Of a DNA stretch of 64,000 bases, positions 37,356-45,644 are shown piece after piece. Numbering within the stretch: position 1 is the stretch's first letter; every line of letters begins with the position of its first letter. Below the pieces are notes generated by a model. That model did not search any database. It was not told the DNA's origin and saw nothing but the letters and a program-made list of their open reading frames with translations. The position numbers were made by a program, and so were the translations under genes. The stretch comes from Photobacterium sanguinicancri (GTDB lineage: Bacteria > Pseudomonadota > Gammaproteobacteria > Enterobacterales > Vibrionaceae). The stretch is taken from contig NZ_AP024850.1 in assembly GCF_024346675.1 (NCBI RefSeq), forward strand, positions 1,054,001 to 1,118,000. The letters are read 5' to 3'.

Positions 37356-37406
37356 AATTTGCATTTTGCGAACCGAATTGCAAACTGAAATGAGAATAAT
37401 AGAAAG
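37356..37406 (+). repeat. First copy of the element shared with 41038-41093
   Basis: Four short blocks (AATTTGCATTTTGC, AATTGC, TGAGAATA, AGAAAG) are in the same order and nearly the same spacing as in 41038-41093, which is inverted. It includes the LuxO-like site. Confidence 0.55.
37359..37390. promoter_or_regulatory. Two LuxO-binding-like sites upstream of qrr1
   Basis: TTGCATTTTGCGAA (37359-37372) and TTGCAAACTGAAA (37378-37390) resemble the known LuxO site TTGCA-W3-TGCAA, the first closely and the second weakly. They lie about 110-145 bp upstream of the qrr1 start, an enhancer-like position, and before luxO on the other side. The match is by eye. Confidence 0.6.
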
Positions 37407-37474
37407 CAAAAAATTTATAGCCATTGTTTTTGGGTTTTGATTACACTTAATTTAAGGATGTTTAGGAGGTCGCA

Positions 37475-38905
37475 ATGGAAAGCAAAAGTAAACAGCGCCA
37501 GGTGCTTATGGTTGAAGATACAGCATCTGTTGCAGCGCTGTATAAATCATATCTTAATCCACTTGGCCTTCAGGTTGATATTGTCGGTACAGGGCAGGAA
37601 GCACTGGACATGATCGCATTAGCGGTGCCGGATCTTATTTTACTCGATCTTCGCTTACCCGATATGACGGGTATGGCAGTACTTGAGTCTGTACGGCGCG
37701 ATTATGGCAATGTTCCAGTGGTGATCATGACTGCTCATGGTTCTATTGATGTCGCTGTAGAAGCGATGCGTTATGGCGCGCAAGATTTTTTGATTAAGCC
37801 ATGTGAAGCCGATCGACTACGTATCACGGTGAACAATGCACTTAAGCAAGAGCAAAAAACAAGTAAAAGCACCGAGTCTAAGCAGGGGGGCGCGCAGTAC
37901 CAAGGTTTTATTGGCAATAGTTTACCGATGCAAGCAGTCTACCGAGTGATTGAGTCTGCGGCTTCAAGTAAAGCGACGGTTTTTATTACCGGTGAAAGTG
38001 GTACAGGTAAAGAAGTCTGCGCTGAGGCTGTTCATGCGGCCAGTCCACGTAATGACAAGCCGTTTATTGCCTTAAATTGTGCCGCTATTCCGAAAGAGCT
38101 TATTGAAAGTGAATTGTTTGGGCATATGAAAGGGGCATTTACAGGGGCCTCTACCGAACGACAAGGTGCTGTTGAGCTTGCACATAAAGGGACTCTCTTC
38201 CTCGATGAGCTATGTGAAATGGATCTGGACTTACAAAGTAAGCTACTTCGCTTCATTCAAACGGGGACGTATCAAAAAGTGGGGTCGTCCAAGACGCAGG
38301 TGGTCGATGTTCGTTTTGTTTGTGCAACTAACCGAGATCCTTGGATGGAAGTACAAGAAGGGCGTTTTCGTGAGGATTTATACTATCGTCTTCATGTTAT
38401 TCCCGTGACGTTACCGCCATTACGTGAACGGGGCGATGATGTTATAGAGATTGCGCATGCTTTGTTGGCTTTGATGTCGTTAGAAGAAACTAAAAACTTC
38501 AGTCGCTTTGAAGATCAAGTGATTAATTTTTTCAATCAATACAATTGGCCGGGTAATGTTCGTGAACTACAGAATGTTATTCGTAATATTGTCGTGCTTA
38601 ATGACAGCGATGAAGTGTCATTAGCGATGTTGCCACCTCAGCTTAAATTGAGAAATGGCGTTGAAATTGCATCAGAGCAAGAAGCCGTTTCGCCAACACC
38701 GATGGCGAAACAACAATTAATGCCTGTGGGTGGTGATGAGCGGCAAATTATAGAACCACTATGGATTGTCGAAAAAAGGGCAATTGAAACTGCCATTGAT
38801 GCCTGCAACGGCAATATCCCACGCGCAGCGGGTTTACTGGAAGTAAGTCCATCTACCATTTATCGAAAATTACAAACCTGGCAAGAAGTCGCGGGTAGTA
38901 AATAG
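37475..38905 (+). CDS. luxO: Quorum-sensing sigma-54 response regulator LuxO
   Basis: A 476-residue NtrC-type regulator. The receiver domain (about 8-125) has phospho-acceptor Asp58 in [14 protein letters not shown] and begins [14 protein letters not shown]. The AAA+ domain (about 145-375) has Walker A in [12 protein letters not shown] and the sigma-54-contacting GAFTGA loop. A Fis-type helix-turn-helix ends it ([21 protein letters not shown]). Phosphorylated at low cell density through LuxU, it activates qrr1 and so represses the high-density programme. AGGAGGT precedes the start. luxU follows after 10 bp. Confidence 0.97.
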   Translation: MESKSKQRQVLMVEDTASVAALYKSYLNPLGLQVDIVGTGQEALDMIALAVPDLILLDLRLPDMTGMAVLESVRRDYGNVPVVIMTAHGSIDVAVEAMRYGAQDFLIKPCEADRLRITVNNALKQEQKTSKSTESKQGGAQYQGFIGNSLPMQAVYRVIESAASSKATVFITGESGTGKEVCAEAVHAASPRNDKPFIALNCAAIPKELIESELFGHMKGAFTGASTERQGAVELAHKGTLFLDELCEMDLDLQSKLLRFIQTGTYQKVGSSKTQVVDVRFVCATNRDPWMEVQEGRFREDLYYRLHVIPVTLPPLRERGDDVIEIAHALLALMSLEETKNFSRFEDQVINFFNQYNWPGNVRELQNVIRNIVVLNDSDEVSLAMLPPQLKLRNGVEIASEQEAVSPTPMAKQQLMPVGGDERQIIEPLWIVEKRAIETAIDACNGNIPRAAGLLEVSPSTIYRKLQTWQEVAGSK

Positions 38906-38915
38906 GGAGCGAGTT

Positions 38916-39275
38916 ATGGCGACAGCAATTAATGCAGATACAATTAAGCGACTAGCTGATGAAGTTGGTCATGAAACAGTCTCGCTCTTATTTAATGTGT
39001 TCAGTGACGAACTGCACCAATATTTACATCAACTTTCAGATAAACCGTCTGTAAATCAAGTGGGTGAAATTAGCCATGCCATAAAAAGCAGCGCTGCAAG
39101 TTTTGGGGCGGATGAATTAGCGGCAATGGCACAAGAATGTGAATCACGCGTCAAGCAAGGTCAAGATGAATGGATGACAAACCATTTGCCTGAATTCAGA
39201 CAAATGGTGCAAGGTATGGCAAAAGAATATAAAGCCTTAGCGGCTGACGACCAGTTTATCGATCGCATTCTTTAG
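38916..39275 (+). CDS. luxU: Quorum-sensing phosphorelay protein LuxU
   Basis: A 119-residue single Hpt-domain protein that passes phosphate from autoinducer-sensing hybrid kinases to LuxO. The phosphorylated residue is His54 in EISHAIKSSAASFGADEL. The length is typical. Its last 39 bases overlap the end of the convergent YvcK-like gene. Confidence 0.96.
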   Translation: MATAINADTIKRLADEVGHETVSLLFNVFSDELHQYLHQLSDKPSVNQVGEISHAIKSSAASFGADELAAMAQECESRVKQGQDEWMTNHLPEFRQMVQGMAKEYKALAADDQFIDRIL

Positions 39276-40160
39276 TTTTGTGCGGTCATGTCGCCAATTA
39301 TGGTTGCTGGCCGCAAGATCTTCCACAAACTGTTCATAGCGTGGTGGAATGTTTGATAGGTTGGTTTCTGTGATAATACCATCAACATAACGACCACCCA
39401 TTGCACGTTCGCACCAGTGCAGCATCGTTTCTAGGCTCATCATTCCTGCTGGGCCTTTTTCATTATCTAAGTTTGTAATAAAGATAATACGCGCAGAAGA
39501 GGCTTTAAGAGCTGCTGCAATTTCTTTTAGCAGTAATGGCGGCATAACACTGGTTAAAAAGCTACCAGGGCCAAGTAATATAAGGTCGGCATCTTCTATG
39601 GCTAGAACCGCTTCCTTTGTGGCGGGTACCGCTGGCTCAACATATAAACGTTGAGGCACTTCACTTAATTCATCTACGCTGGTTTCACCATGGATAATTT
39701 CACCCGTTGGTGTCATGGCTGATAAATCCGCAGGGTGCTCTGTCATTGGCACAATATGCGTTTCAACTTTTAGCATGTCACGAATAAGATTGATGGCATC
39801 TAAAGGGCGAATACTCATGTTATCTAATGCTGTTAGCATCAAGTTACCTAAGTTATGACCACTTAGCTCACCCGTTCCTTTGAAGCGATATTCAAAAATC
39901 ATTGAGCCGACTGACGGCTCGGTGATCAATTGATTGATACAATTACGGGTATCACCCCATGCAATACCACCCTGACAAGCACGGATCCTGCCAGTAGAGC
40001 CGCCATTATCTGTGGTAGTAACAATACCAGTGACCTGAGAACCATAGTCTGACAACGCAGATAGCATACGGCCTAAACCATGGCCGCCACCAATGGCAAC
40101 GATCTTAGTCGAATTTTTAGATGTGGAATTTGTCATATTGTTGCAGTTAATTGTGATCAT
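39237..40160 (-). CDS. YvcK/CofD-like gluconeogenesis factor homologue
   Basis: A 307-residue CofD/YvcK-superfamily protein, with the substrate-binding glycine-rich loops KIVAIGGGHGLGRMLSAL (about 18-35) and TTDNGGSTGRIR (about 49-60), and LILLGPGSFLTSVMP. Bacillus YvcK binds UDP-sugars and is needed for growth on gluconeogenic carbon; the Vibrio homologue is less studied. Start at 40160 or at the next Met (40136). Beside luxOU in many Vibrionaceae. Confidence 0.9.
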   Translation of the reverse strand: MITINCNNMTNSTSKNSTKIVAIGGGHGLGRMLSALSDYGSQVTGIVTTTDNGGSTGRIRACQGGIAWGDTRNCINQLITEPSVGSMIFEYRFKGTGELSGHNLGNLMLTALDNMSIRPLDAINLIRDMLKVETHIVPMTEHPADLSAMTPTGEIIHGETSVDELSEVPQRLYVEPAVPATKEAVLAIEDADLILLGPGSFLTSVMPPLLLKEIAAALKASSARIIFITNLDNEKGPAGMMSLETMLHWCERAMGGRYVDGIITETNLSNIPPRYEQFVEDLAASNHNWRHDRTKLKNAIDKLVVSR

Positions 40161-40261
40161 AGACGTAAATCAGTGTACCTAATCCATCTACAGAATACAC
40201 GCTGCTGTTTTCAATATGACAGTGCTGTCACTTTATGTGTTATTGGACGGATAAAAAAGTA

Positions 40262-40287
40262 CAAAAAAATACCCCCATGAAGGGGGC
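40262..40287 (-). terminator. Terminator of the Lon N-domain-like gene
   Basis: On the minus strand CCCCC / GGGGG stem with a five-base loop, followed by a T run, about 60 bp after the stop of the gene at 40348. Confidence 0.8.
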
Positions 40288-40347
40288 TAGCAGAAAGGAA
40301 ATTGGCAGTCGTTATAGAGCAGTAATCGCTGGTGGAGCAAAAGTAGG

Positions 40348-40923
40348 CTAATGTGGTTCTAGCATCATGCTCATCAGATAATCACAAGTATCTAAGCAAT
40401 TAGGCGTATTGATCAATGCTTGTTTCTCTTGCGCCGGTACGGGCAATATTTCTAACCAGCGCTGACAGAGCCAGCTCAAGTTATTAAATTCTTTGTGTTG
40501 ATGAAGACCAGCAAGTTCTGGGTATTTGTCAAACATGATTTGCAGTTTGTCCGCGAGCAGCTGTTGGTCATTTGCGATTTCCGTTTCAGGCCATTGTGGT
40601 AAAGACTTAAAATCTGCAAAAATTGCCCCATCTTCATCATGCTGTTCAAGTGATTTTATGCAGAAGTTTTCATGTGCATATAAGGTTGCGATTAAAGCGC
40701 CGTCGTTTTTGGATGTGTCAAAATCTTCCACGGTTACTCGTGTACCAATTTGGGTGTAATGCGATGAGTTATTGTCGTCAATCATACAAACACCAAAACC
40801 AATATCAGAGGTAAGAGCGTGCTTAAAGGATTCCATTTGCGATCCTGGAGCAACCCTCATTGGCATCTTCCCTTTAGGTAACACGTGACGTTTTTGGAAT
40901 AATACTGGGATTAAATTAGCCAT
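40348..40923 (-). CDS. Lon N-terminal substrate-binding domain-like protein
   Basis: A 191-residue cytoplasmic protein similar to the Lon protease N-domain (LAN/LON-substrate type), without AAA+ or protease parts: NLIPVLFQKRHVLPKGKMPMRVAPGS at the start, then FGVCMIDDN and TRVTVEDFD, then a helical C-terminal part with WLEILPVPAQEKQAL. The start at 40923 gives MANLIPVLF; four codons upstream is another Met. Function unknown; single LON-domain proteins are common in gamma-proteobacteria. Confidence 0.85.
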   Translation of the reverse strand: MANLIPVLFQKRHVLPKGKMPMRVAPGSQMESFKHALTSDIGFGVCMIDDNNSSHYTQIGTRVTVEDFDTSKNDGALIATLYAHENFCIKSLEQHDEDGAIFADFKSLPQWPETEIANDQQLLADKLQIMFDKYPELAGLHQHKEFNNLSWLCQRWLEILPVPAQEKQALINTPNCLDTCDYLMSMMLEPH

Positions 40924-41037
40924 TGTCTGCTCCATTTTTGTTATTGATTCTAGATATTAAAGACAATGCATAAGTGATGCCGAAACTGCCAAAGGCTACA
41001 TATATGTTGTTAGCTGTTATTTAGCGCATAAAAATCC

Positions 41038-41093
41038 CTTTCTATTCTCAACTTGCAATCGCAATTTACGAAAACCTATGCAAAATGCGAATT
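41038..41093 (-). repeat. Second copy of the luxO-upstream element
   Basis: Read on the minus strand this stretch shares, in order, AATTCGCATTTTGC, AATTGC, TGAGAATA and GAAAG with 37356-37406 upstream of luxO (there AATTTGCATTTTGC, AATTGC, TGAGAATA, AGAAAG). It begins right at the stop codon of the small gene at 41092 and points toward the Lon N-domain-like gene. See the findings. Confidence 0.55.
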
Positions 41094-41319
41094 ACTTAGT
41101 GTTGCAGATAGTTCGCATCGCACTATCACTGGGTAACAGCTCAAGGTGTCCAAGTTCATCAAAGTACCACCCCTTGATAAGGCCTTTCTCCATCATGTCA
41201 TTAAAGTTGTCGATGACGCCTTGTGCCTCGCGATAAGCGGCTTGTGGCTCTATGCCATCTTCACGTTGCAAGTAGAGTGCTATGTCGTCCAGTGTTGCGG
41301 ACTCAATAATATTGACCAT
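41092..41319 (-). CDS. Small hypothetical protein, 75 residues
   Basis: A small acidic soluble protein (MVNIIESATLDDIALYLQRED... ending ...MRTICNTK). GAGG lies seven bases before the ATG, a good ribosome site. No membrane segment or signal peptide. No family recognised. It is followed by the shared element at 41038-41093 and lies 169 bp before the next same-strand gene. Confidence 0.65.
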   Translation of the reverse strand: MVNIIESATLDDIALYLQREDGIEPQAAYREAQGVIDNFNDMMEKGLIKGWYFDELGHLELLPSDSAMRTICNTK

Positions 41320-41527
41320 AATAACCTCACATTTATTAAGAAAATTTACCGATATTCACTTTAGTAGTATTGTCGTGAATCACCATGAAAGGTAGAATGC
41401 AGCACGTTTTTTTCATTGATTTTGTCAATAATTCAAAATCTCTGATACTTTTAATAATAAGATTTAGCCGTTATCGCTCATTGTCGAAGCCCATTTTTGG
41501 TGTTTGTTCTTCACTCTGCGATAGCAG

Positions 41528-41682
41528 CCATAGCTCCGAGCCTTGATTGCTAAGTTGCTATTTGTTCTATGGATATCTTTATCTCTACGAACTGAATGCG
41601 ATAAGTGATCAATGCCAGTGACTGATTGTCACCAGGGTCGTTTTAGAAATGAAACGGCCTCCCGTATTTGGAAAGGTGTCCA
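41528..41682 (+). promoter_or_regulatory. Molybdenum-cofactor (Moco) riboswitch upstream of moaA
   Basis: The leader carries the motif elements of the Moco RNA: CTCCGAGCC near 41534-41542, a GTCACC-containing central hairpin, and the closing block GGCCTCCCGTATTTGG followed by AAAGG, which ends at the moaA ribosome site. The last part is nearly identical to the E. coli moaA leader. Moco binding is expected to reduce moa expression. Confidence 0.8.
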
Positions 41683-42672
41683 ATGGCAATACAATTTGAA
41701 GATAGTTTTCAGCGTAAATTTTATTATTTACGCCTTTCTGTTACCGATGTGTGTAACTTTAAATGTACTTATTGCCTGCCTGACGGTTACCGTCCGGAAG
41801 GTCATAAGAAACCCTCATTCCTAACGCTTGATGAAATCGAGCGTGTCACTGGCGCGTTTGCACAGTGTGGTACAACTAAAGTCCGAATCACAGGTGGTGA
41901 ACCCAGTTTACGCCGTGATTTTACCGACATTATTCGTACTGTTGCTGATCAGCCTGGTATTACCAAAGTCGCTACTACGACTAACGGTTACCGCATGGCT
42001 AAGCATGTGCATGAATGGCGCGAAGCTGGCTTAACCAACATTAATGTCAGTGTTGATAGTCTTGATCCTAAAATGTTCTACCAGATCACTGGCGAGAATA
42101 TGTTTAATCAGGTGATGGAAGGGATCGACGCTGCCTTTGATGCAGGTTTTGAGCAAGTGAAAATCAATACCGTTTTGCTTAAAGACCTTAACTCACAAGA
42201 GTTGCCTAAATTTCTTGATTGGATCAAAACACGTCCAATTCAATTGCGCTTTATTGAGTTAATGCAAACCGGTGAGATGGACAATTTGTTCAAGAAACAC
42301 CATGTCTCAGGGGTAAGTATTCGTAATCACCTGATTGCGAATGGCTGGATTTTGAAACTCAAAAGCAGCAATGATGGCCCCGCTCAGGTTTTTTGTCATC
42401 CAGACTACATGGGTGAGATTGGCCTCATCATGCCGTACGAAAAAGACTTTTGCCAAAGTTGTAATCGTCTGCGTGTTTCTGCAAAAGGTAAGCTTCACCT
42501 TTGTCTATTTGGTGACCAAGGTATCGAATTACGTGATTTACTAGAGCAAAACGAGCAACGTGATGCTTTAATTGCCCGCATTCAAGGCGGTTTGCAACAA
42601 AAATCAGTAAGTCACTTTTTGCAAGACGGAAACACGGGTATGACCCCACACCTAGCCTCTATTGGCGGTTAA
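41683..42672 (+). CDS. moaA: GTP 3',8-cyclase MoaA
   Basis: A 329-residue radical-SAM enzyme that rearranges GTP in the first step of Moco synthesis. The N-terminal cluster motif is CNFKCTYC (CX3CX2C), the second cluster cysteines are in [21 protein letters not shown], and the protein ends in the required Gly-Gly. Start ATG at 41683, 329 residues like E. coli; a TTG at 41668 in the reading frame is not used. Downstream of the riboswitch. Confidence 0.97.
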   Translation: MAIQFEDSFQRKFYYLRLSVTDVCNFKCTYCLPDGYRPEGHKKPSFLTLDEIERVTGAFAQCGTTKVRITGGEPSLRRDFTDIIRTVADQPGITKVATTTNGYRMAKHVHEWREAGLTNINVSVDSLDPKMFYQITGENMFNQVMEGIDAAFDAGFEQVKINTVLLKDLNSQELPKFLDWIKTRPIQLRFIELMQTGEMDNLFKKHHVSGVSIRNHLIANGWILKLKSSNDGPAQVFCHPDYMGEIGLIMPYEKDFCQSCNRLRVSAKGKLHLCLFGDQGIELRDLLEQNEQRDALIARIQGGLQQKSVSHFLQDGNTGMTPHLASIGG

Positions 42673-42733
42673 TTCTATCGCAGAGTAGGCGCATGCTTAC
42701 TCTGTGCGAACATCATTCTGAGAACTCAAAAAC

Positions 42734-43213
42734 ATGACCCAATTTACCCACATCAATGCTTCTGGCGAAGCGAACATGGTGGATGTTTCTGCGAAAACTG
42801 ACACTGTCCGTGAAGCTCGCGCTGAAGCTTTTGTTCATATGGCTCCTGAAACGTTAGCACTCATTGTTTCTGGCGATCACCATAAAGGTGATGTTTTCGC
42901 AACAGCACGTATTGCGGGCATTCAAGCCGCTAAGAAAACATGGGATTTGATCCCTCTTTGTCATCCATTGCTGCTTTCTAAAGTTGAAGTGCAGTTAGAA
43001 GCCATTGAAGCTGAAAGCAAAGTACGCATTGAATCTTGCTGTAAATTGGCAGGTAAAACAGGTGTTGAAATGGAAGCACTGACTGCAGCATCTGTTGCGG
43101 CGCTGACTATCTATGACATGTGTAAAGCTGTTCAGAAAGACATGGTGATAGATCAAGTCCGTCTACTTGAAAAAACGGGTGGTAAATCAGGTCATTTTAA
43201 GGTGGAAGCATGA
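42734..43213 (+). CDS. moaC: Cyclic pyranopterin monophosphate synthase MoaC
   Basis: A 159-residue protein working with MoaA to form cyclic pyranopterin monophosphate. The family blocks are [31 protein letters not shown] and [23 protein letters not shown]. It overlaps moaD by four bases. moaB, present between moaA and moaC in E. coli, is missing here. Confidence 0.97.
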   Translation: MTQFTHINASGEANMVDVSAKTDTVREARAEAFVHMAPETLALIVSGDHHKGDVFATARIAGIQAAKKTWDLIPLCHPLLLSKVEVQLEAIEAESKVRIESCCKLAGKTGVEMEALTAASVAALTIYDMCKAVQKDMVIDQVRLLEKTGGKSGHFKVEA

Positions 43214-43455
43214 TTAACGTCCTTTTCTTTGCCCAAGTGAAAGAGCTTGTGGGTACTGATAAACTTGAGATTGCTGCTGAATTTACAACGGCTGATGCAC
43301 TACGTGAACATTTAGCACAACGCGGTGATAAGTGGGAATTAGCTTTAGAGAAAGGTAAACTGCTTGTTGCTGTCAACCAAACCATTTGTGCGTTAGATAG
43401 CGCGATTACCGATGGTGACGAAGTGGCTTTCTTTCCGCCAGTAACTGGGGGTTAA
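43210..43455 (+). CDS. moaD: Molybdopterin synthase sulfur carrier subunit MoaD
   Basis: An 81-residue ubiquitin-fold sulfur carrier ending in the Gly-Gly tail ([10 protein letters not shown]), which is thiocarboxylated and donates sulfur to MoaE. It starts within the moaC stop region. Confidence 0.96.
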   Translation: MINVLFFAQVKELVGTDKLEIAAEFTTADALREHLAQRGDKWELALEKGKLLVAVNQTICALDSAITDGDEVAFFPPVTGG

Positions 43456-43457
43456 GA

Positions 43458-43907
43458 ATGATCTCAGTACAAGAAGCAGATTTCTCTGTTGCTGAAGAAT
43501 ACGAGCGCTTAGCGCAAGGTACCAGTGCTGGCGCTGTTGTCACTTTCATTGGTAAAGTGCGTGATTTTAACCAAGGTGACGATGTTACTGGGTTATCGCT
43601 TGAGCATTACCCTGGCATGACGGAAAAGTCGCTAGAGAAAATTGTTGAGCAAGCGAATGAGCGCTGGCCATTAATTGCTACACGTGTCATTCACCGTGTA
43701 GGCGATTTAGAGCTGGGCGATCAAATTGTGTTTGTTGGCGTATCAAGTGCACACCGTGGCGCTGCTTTTCAGGCATGTGAGTTCATTATGGATTACTTGA
43801 AAACACAAGCGCCGTTTTGGAAGAAAGAGCGTACAGCGGAAGCAACTCGTTGGGTTGATGCGCGTGATACCGACACAAGCGCTGCAGATCGCTGGAATCA
43901 AGATTAA
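43458..43907 (+). CDS. moaE: Molybdopterin synthase catalytic subunit MoaE
   Basis: A 149-residue subunit that forms molybdopterin from cPMP with sulfur from MoaD. The conserved GAVVTFIGKVRDFNQGD, LSLEHYPGMTEK, HRVGDLELGDQIVFVGVSSAHR and FWKKE are all seen. It starts two bases after moaD and ends the operon. Confidence 0.97.
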   Translation: MISVQEADFSVAEEYERLAQGTSAGAVVTFIGKVRDFNQGDDVTGLSLEHYPGMTEKSLEKIVEQANERWPLIATRVIHRVGDLELGDQIVFVGVSSAHRGAAFQACEFIMDYLKTQAPFWKKERTAEATRWVDARDTDTSAADRWNQD

Positions 43908-43940
43908 CCGATTATTTAGCGATAAAGTGAGTATTGAGAG

Positions 43941-43967
43941 AAAGGAGCTTATTAGCTCCTTTTTTTA
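43941..43967 (+). terminator. Terminator of moaACDE
   Basis: Stem AAAGGAGCT / AGCTCCTTT with a T run, 34 bp after moaE. Confidence 0.92.
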
Positions 43968-44524
43968 TGGCTTCATTTCCTGTCCTGCGTGCTAATTTTT
44001 AAGCGCATTGCTCTACTCAAATAATATGTTGTCGTGAAACGGCAGATGTATATCAATCCTACCCATTATTAAATCCTTCTTGTTAGTTTAATCCTATGCC
44101 TAGCTCTACCTGTTTTCTTGGGCAATATTTTGTTTGGCTCATCAATTGAATTGATATTCTTGAATGCTATTTTGACTACATTTTCATTTGTTGCTTTTTC
44201 TAATGAAAGGCGTAAAAACTGTTATTTAGATAAGCATTCATTTCTTTTTTTAGCTGCTTATGAATATAAAAGACACTTTTTGCTAATTTATTACGCTTGT
44301 TTTAGCTTGAGATTTAAGTTTGAATTCCTTTATTTTAGGGGCTTAGAGTGGTGAATTGGAGGTGTGAATAATCTTTCTTGTATATTCGGGTTTTGTTTCA
44401 TAAAACACTGTGCTATGTTCAATTTAACAGCATAAATAACCTGTATATGTGAATGGTTATATTTTATTTGAGTGTGTTAAATGTGTTACGCGATTAAGTA
44501 TCATGCAATAGAAGGAGAGACATT
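43968..44524. other. AT-rich gap before an unknown gene
   Basis: 557 bp of markedly AT-rich sequence. A 79-codon frame at 44118 begins with TTG, lacks a ribosome site and is rich in Phe/Leu; I do not accept it. No repeat or strong hairpin is seen. It marks the start of the accessory-looking stretch. Confidence 0.5.
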
Positions 44525-45061
44525 ATGATCAGGAGCGATCGCTTACTCTACGACATTGCCCCAGAAGGCTTTGGTGAACGTCATTGTGAATCTTGGGATA
44601 CTTGGCGCGTGCGAGCACATACCATGTTGCCGCAGTTTCCTGATGAAGTATTAGAGCAGTGGCTTTATCGCCACTGGAAGGGGGTACTGTGCAATTGGGG
44701 ATGGCTAGACTTCAGTGCGATGAGTTTTACGAAACAGTCGTGGAGCAGTGATAAGATCTTATCTGAGATCTGTACACCACATGATGATGTGATTGATAAG
44801 CTATCTCGTCGTATGAGCAACCCTATTTTTCAGCGCAGCTGGCTTGTACAAAACATGCAAGACACTGGAACCTGGCCTGTAGCACCGATTGTACTTGAGT
44901 ATGAGCGTGATTTGTACGCCACCAATGGCCGTGTACTAAAAGCGCCATTTAATTTACTGGAAGGTCATCACCGCTTTGCTTACTTAAAGAACTTGTCTGA
45001 GAATCATGAGTTCATCCAAGATAAGCATGAAATATGGGTCGCTAAGATCCCTGTTCATTAG
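44525..45061 (+). CDS. Hypothetical protein with a ParB-like GHHR motif
   Basis: A 178-residue cytoplasmic protein rich in Trp and His. AAGGAGA precedes the ATG. The middle and C-terminus read VLEYERDLYATNGRVLKAPFNLLEGHHRFAYLKNL: the DGHHR-type loop after a Pro-x-x-Leu is reminiscent of ParB/sulfiredoxin-type nucleotide-binding domains, though the first half has no known motif. It may be a small ParB-like-fold protein; function unknown. A terminator follows, so it stands alone. Confidence 0.75.
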   Translation: MIRSDRLLYDIAPEGFGERHCESWDTWRVRAHTMLPQFPDEVLEQWLYRHWKGVLCNWGWLDFSAMSFTKQSWSSDKILSEICTPHDDVIDKLSRRMSNPIFQRSWLVQNMQDTGTWPVAPIVLEYERDLYATNGRVLKAPFNLLEGHHRFAYLKNLSENHEFIQDKHEIWVAKIPVH

Positions 45062-45099
45062 AGCGCCAACCTTATTTAGGACGAGACACAATCTATATA

Positions 45100-45125
45100 A
45101 AAAGGCCGATTATTCGGCCTTTTTA
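45100..45125. terminator. Terminator between convergent genes
   Basis: Stem AAAAGGCCGA / TCGGCCTTTT with A and T runs on either side; it ends the gene at 44525 and could also stop the minus-strand gene at 45154. Confidence 0.9.
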
Positions 45126-45153
45126 TTGGGGCGGAGATATAATCGATAGTCTT

Positions 45154-45543
45154 TTAGTCAAATTCCCACTTCACACCCATGCTCATCTCACCGTCTTCGT
45201 TAGATTGCATGTGAGTTTCTATACCTTGGCCTGGAAATTGGGTGATATAACATGCGCTATCATTTTTTTTCTGTTGGCTCTGTTTAGCGCTTAATTGATC
45301 TTGTGTGATGTATACGCAGTCATCGCCACTGAGTTGTTGCTGCGTTGGTGTCGTGCTGGTTGAATACGCAGAAGGTTGCCAGTCTGTGGATTCTGCGGCT
45401 AGCGTTTGATTGTTTAATGCTACAAGCTCTGTGGGTTTTGCAATTGTAGCTTGGCTGTTTAGCTCTGTTAGAAATGTTTCACCAGCAAAAGTGGGGCAGG
45501 CTGATAACGTTAAATACGCGGCTAATAAAGAGTGTGTTTTCAT
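45154..45543 (-). CDS. Secreted small hypothetical protein
   Basis: A 129-residue protein with a signal peptide (MKTHSLLAAYLTLSACPTFA with cleavage before GETF; the Cys is not in a good lipobox). The mature part is Ser/Thr/Gln-rich and low in structure, with two cysteines (DDCVYITQDQ and SACYITQFP, each followed by YIT) that may form a disulfide, and an acidic C-terminal SNEDGEMSMGVKWEFD, which could be the last strand of a beta-structure. No family recognised. Confidence 0.65.
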   Translation of the reverse strand: MKTHSLLAAYLTLSACPTFAGETFLTELNSQATIAKPTELVALNNQTLAAESTDWQPSAYSTSTTPTQQQLSGDDCVYITQDQLSAKQSQQKKNDSACYITQFPGQGIETHMQSNEDGEMSMGVKWEFD

Positions 45544-45644
45544 GAATGATCCTTTGGCTTATTTTATTTGGTTAATGATGCCAGTGAGTCGATGTGTTTA
45601 AGCGGCACTAACACTTCTGTGTCGTTGCTTCTTTTTGCTTGATA

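Noticed and set aside
40924..41037. Sigma-54 promoter and a second Qrr RNA beside the copied luxO-upstream element
   Set aside because: A minus-strand TTGGCA...GGCA is present, but GG and GC are 10 rather than 12 bases apart and no Qrr core or terminator follows.
44118..44354. 78-residue plus-strand frame in the AT-rich gap
   Set aside because: Begins with TTG, lacks a ribosome site and its Phe/Leu-rich content is what AT-rich DNA yields by chance.
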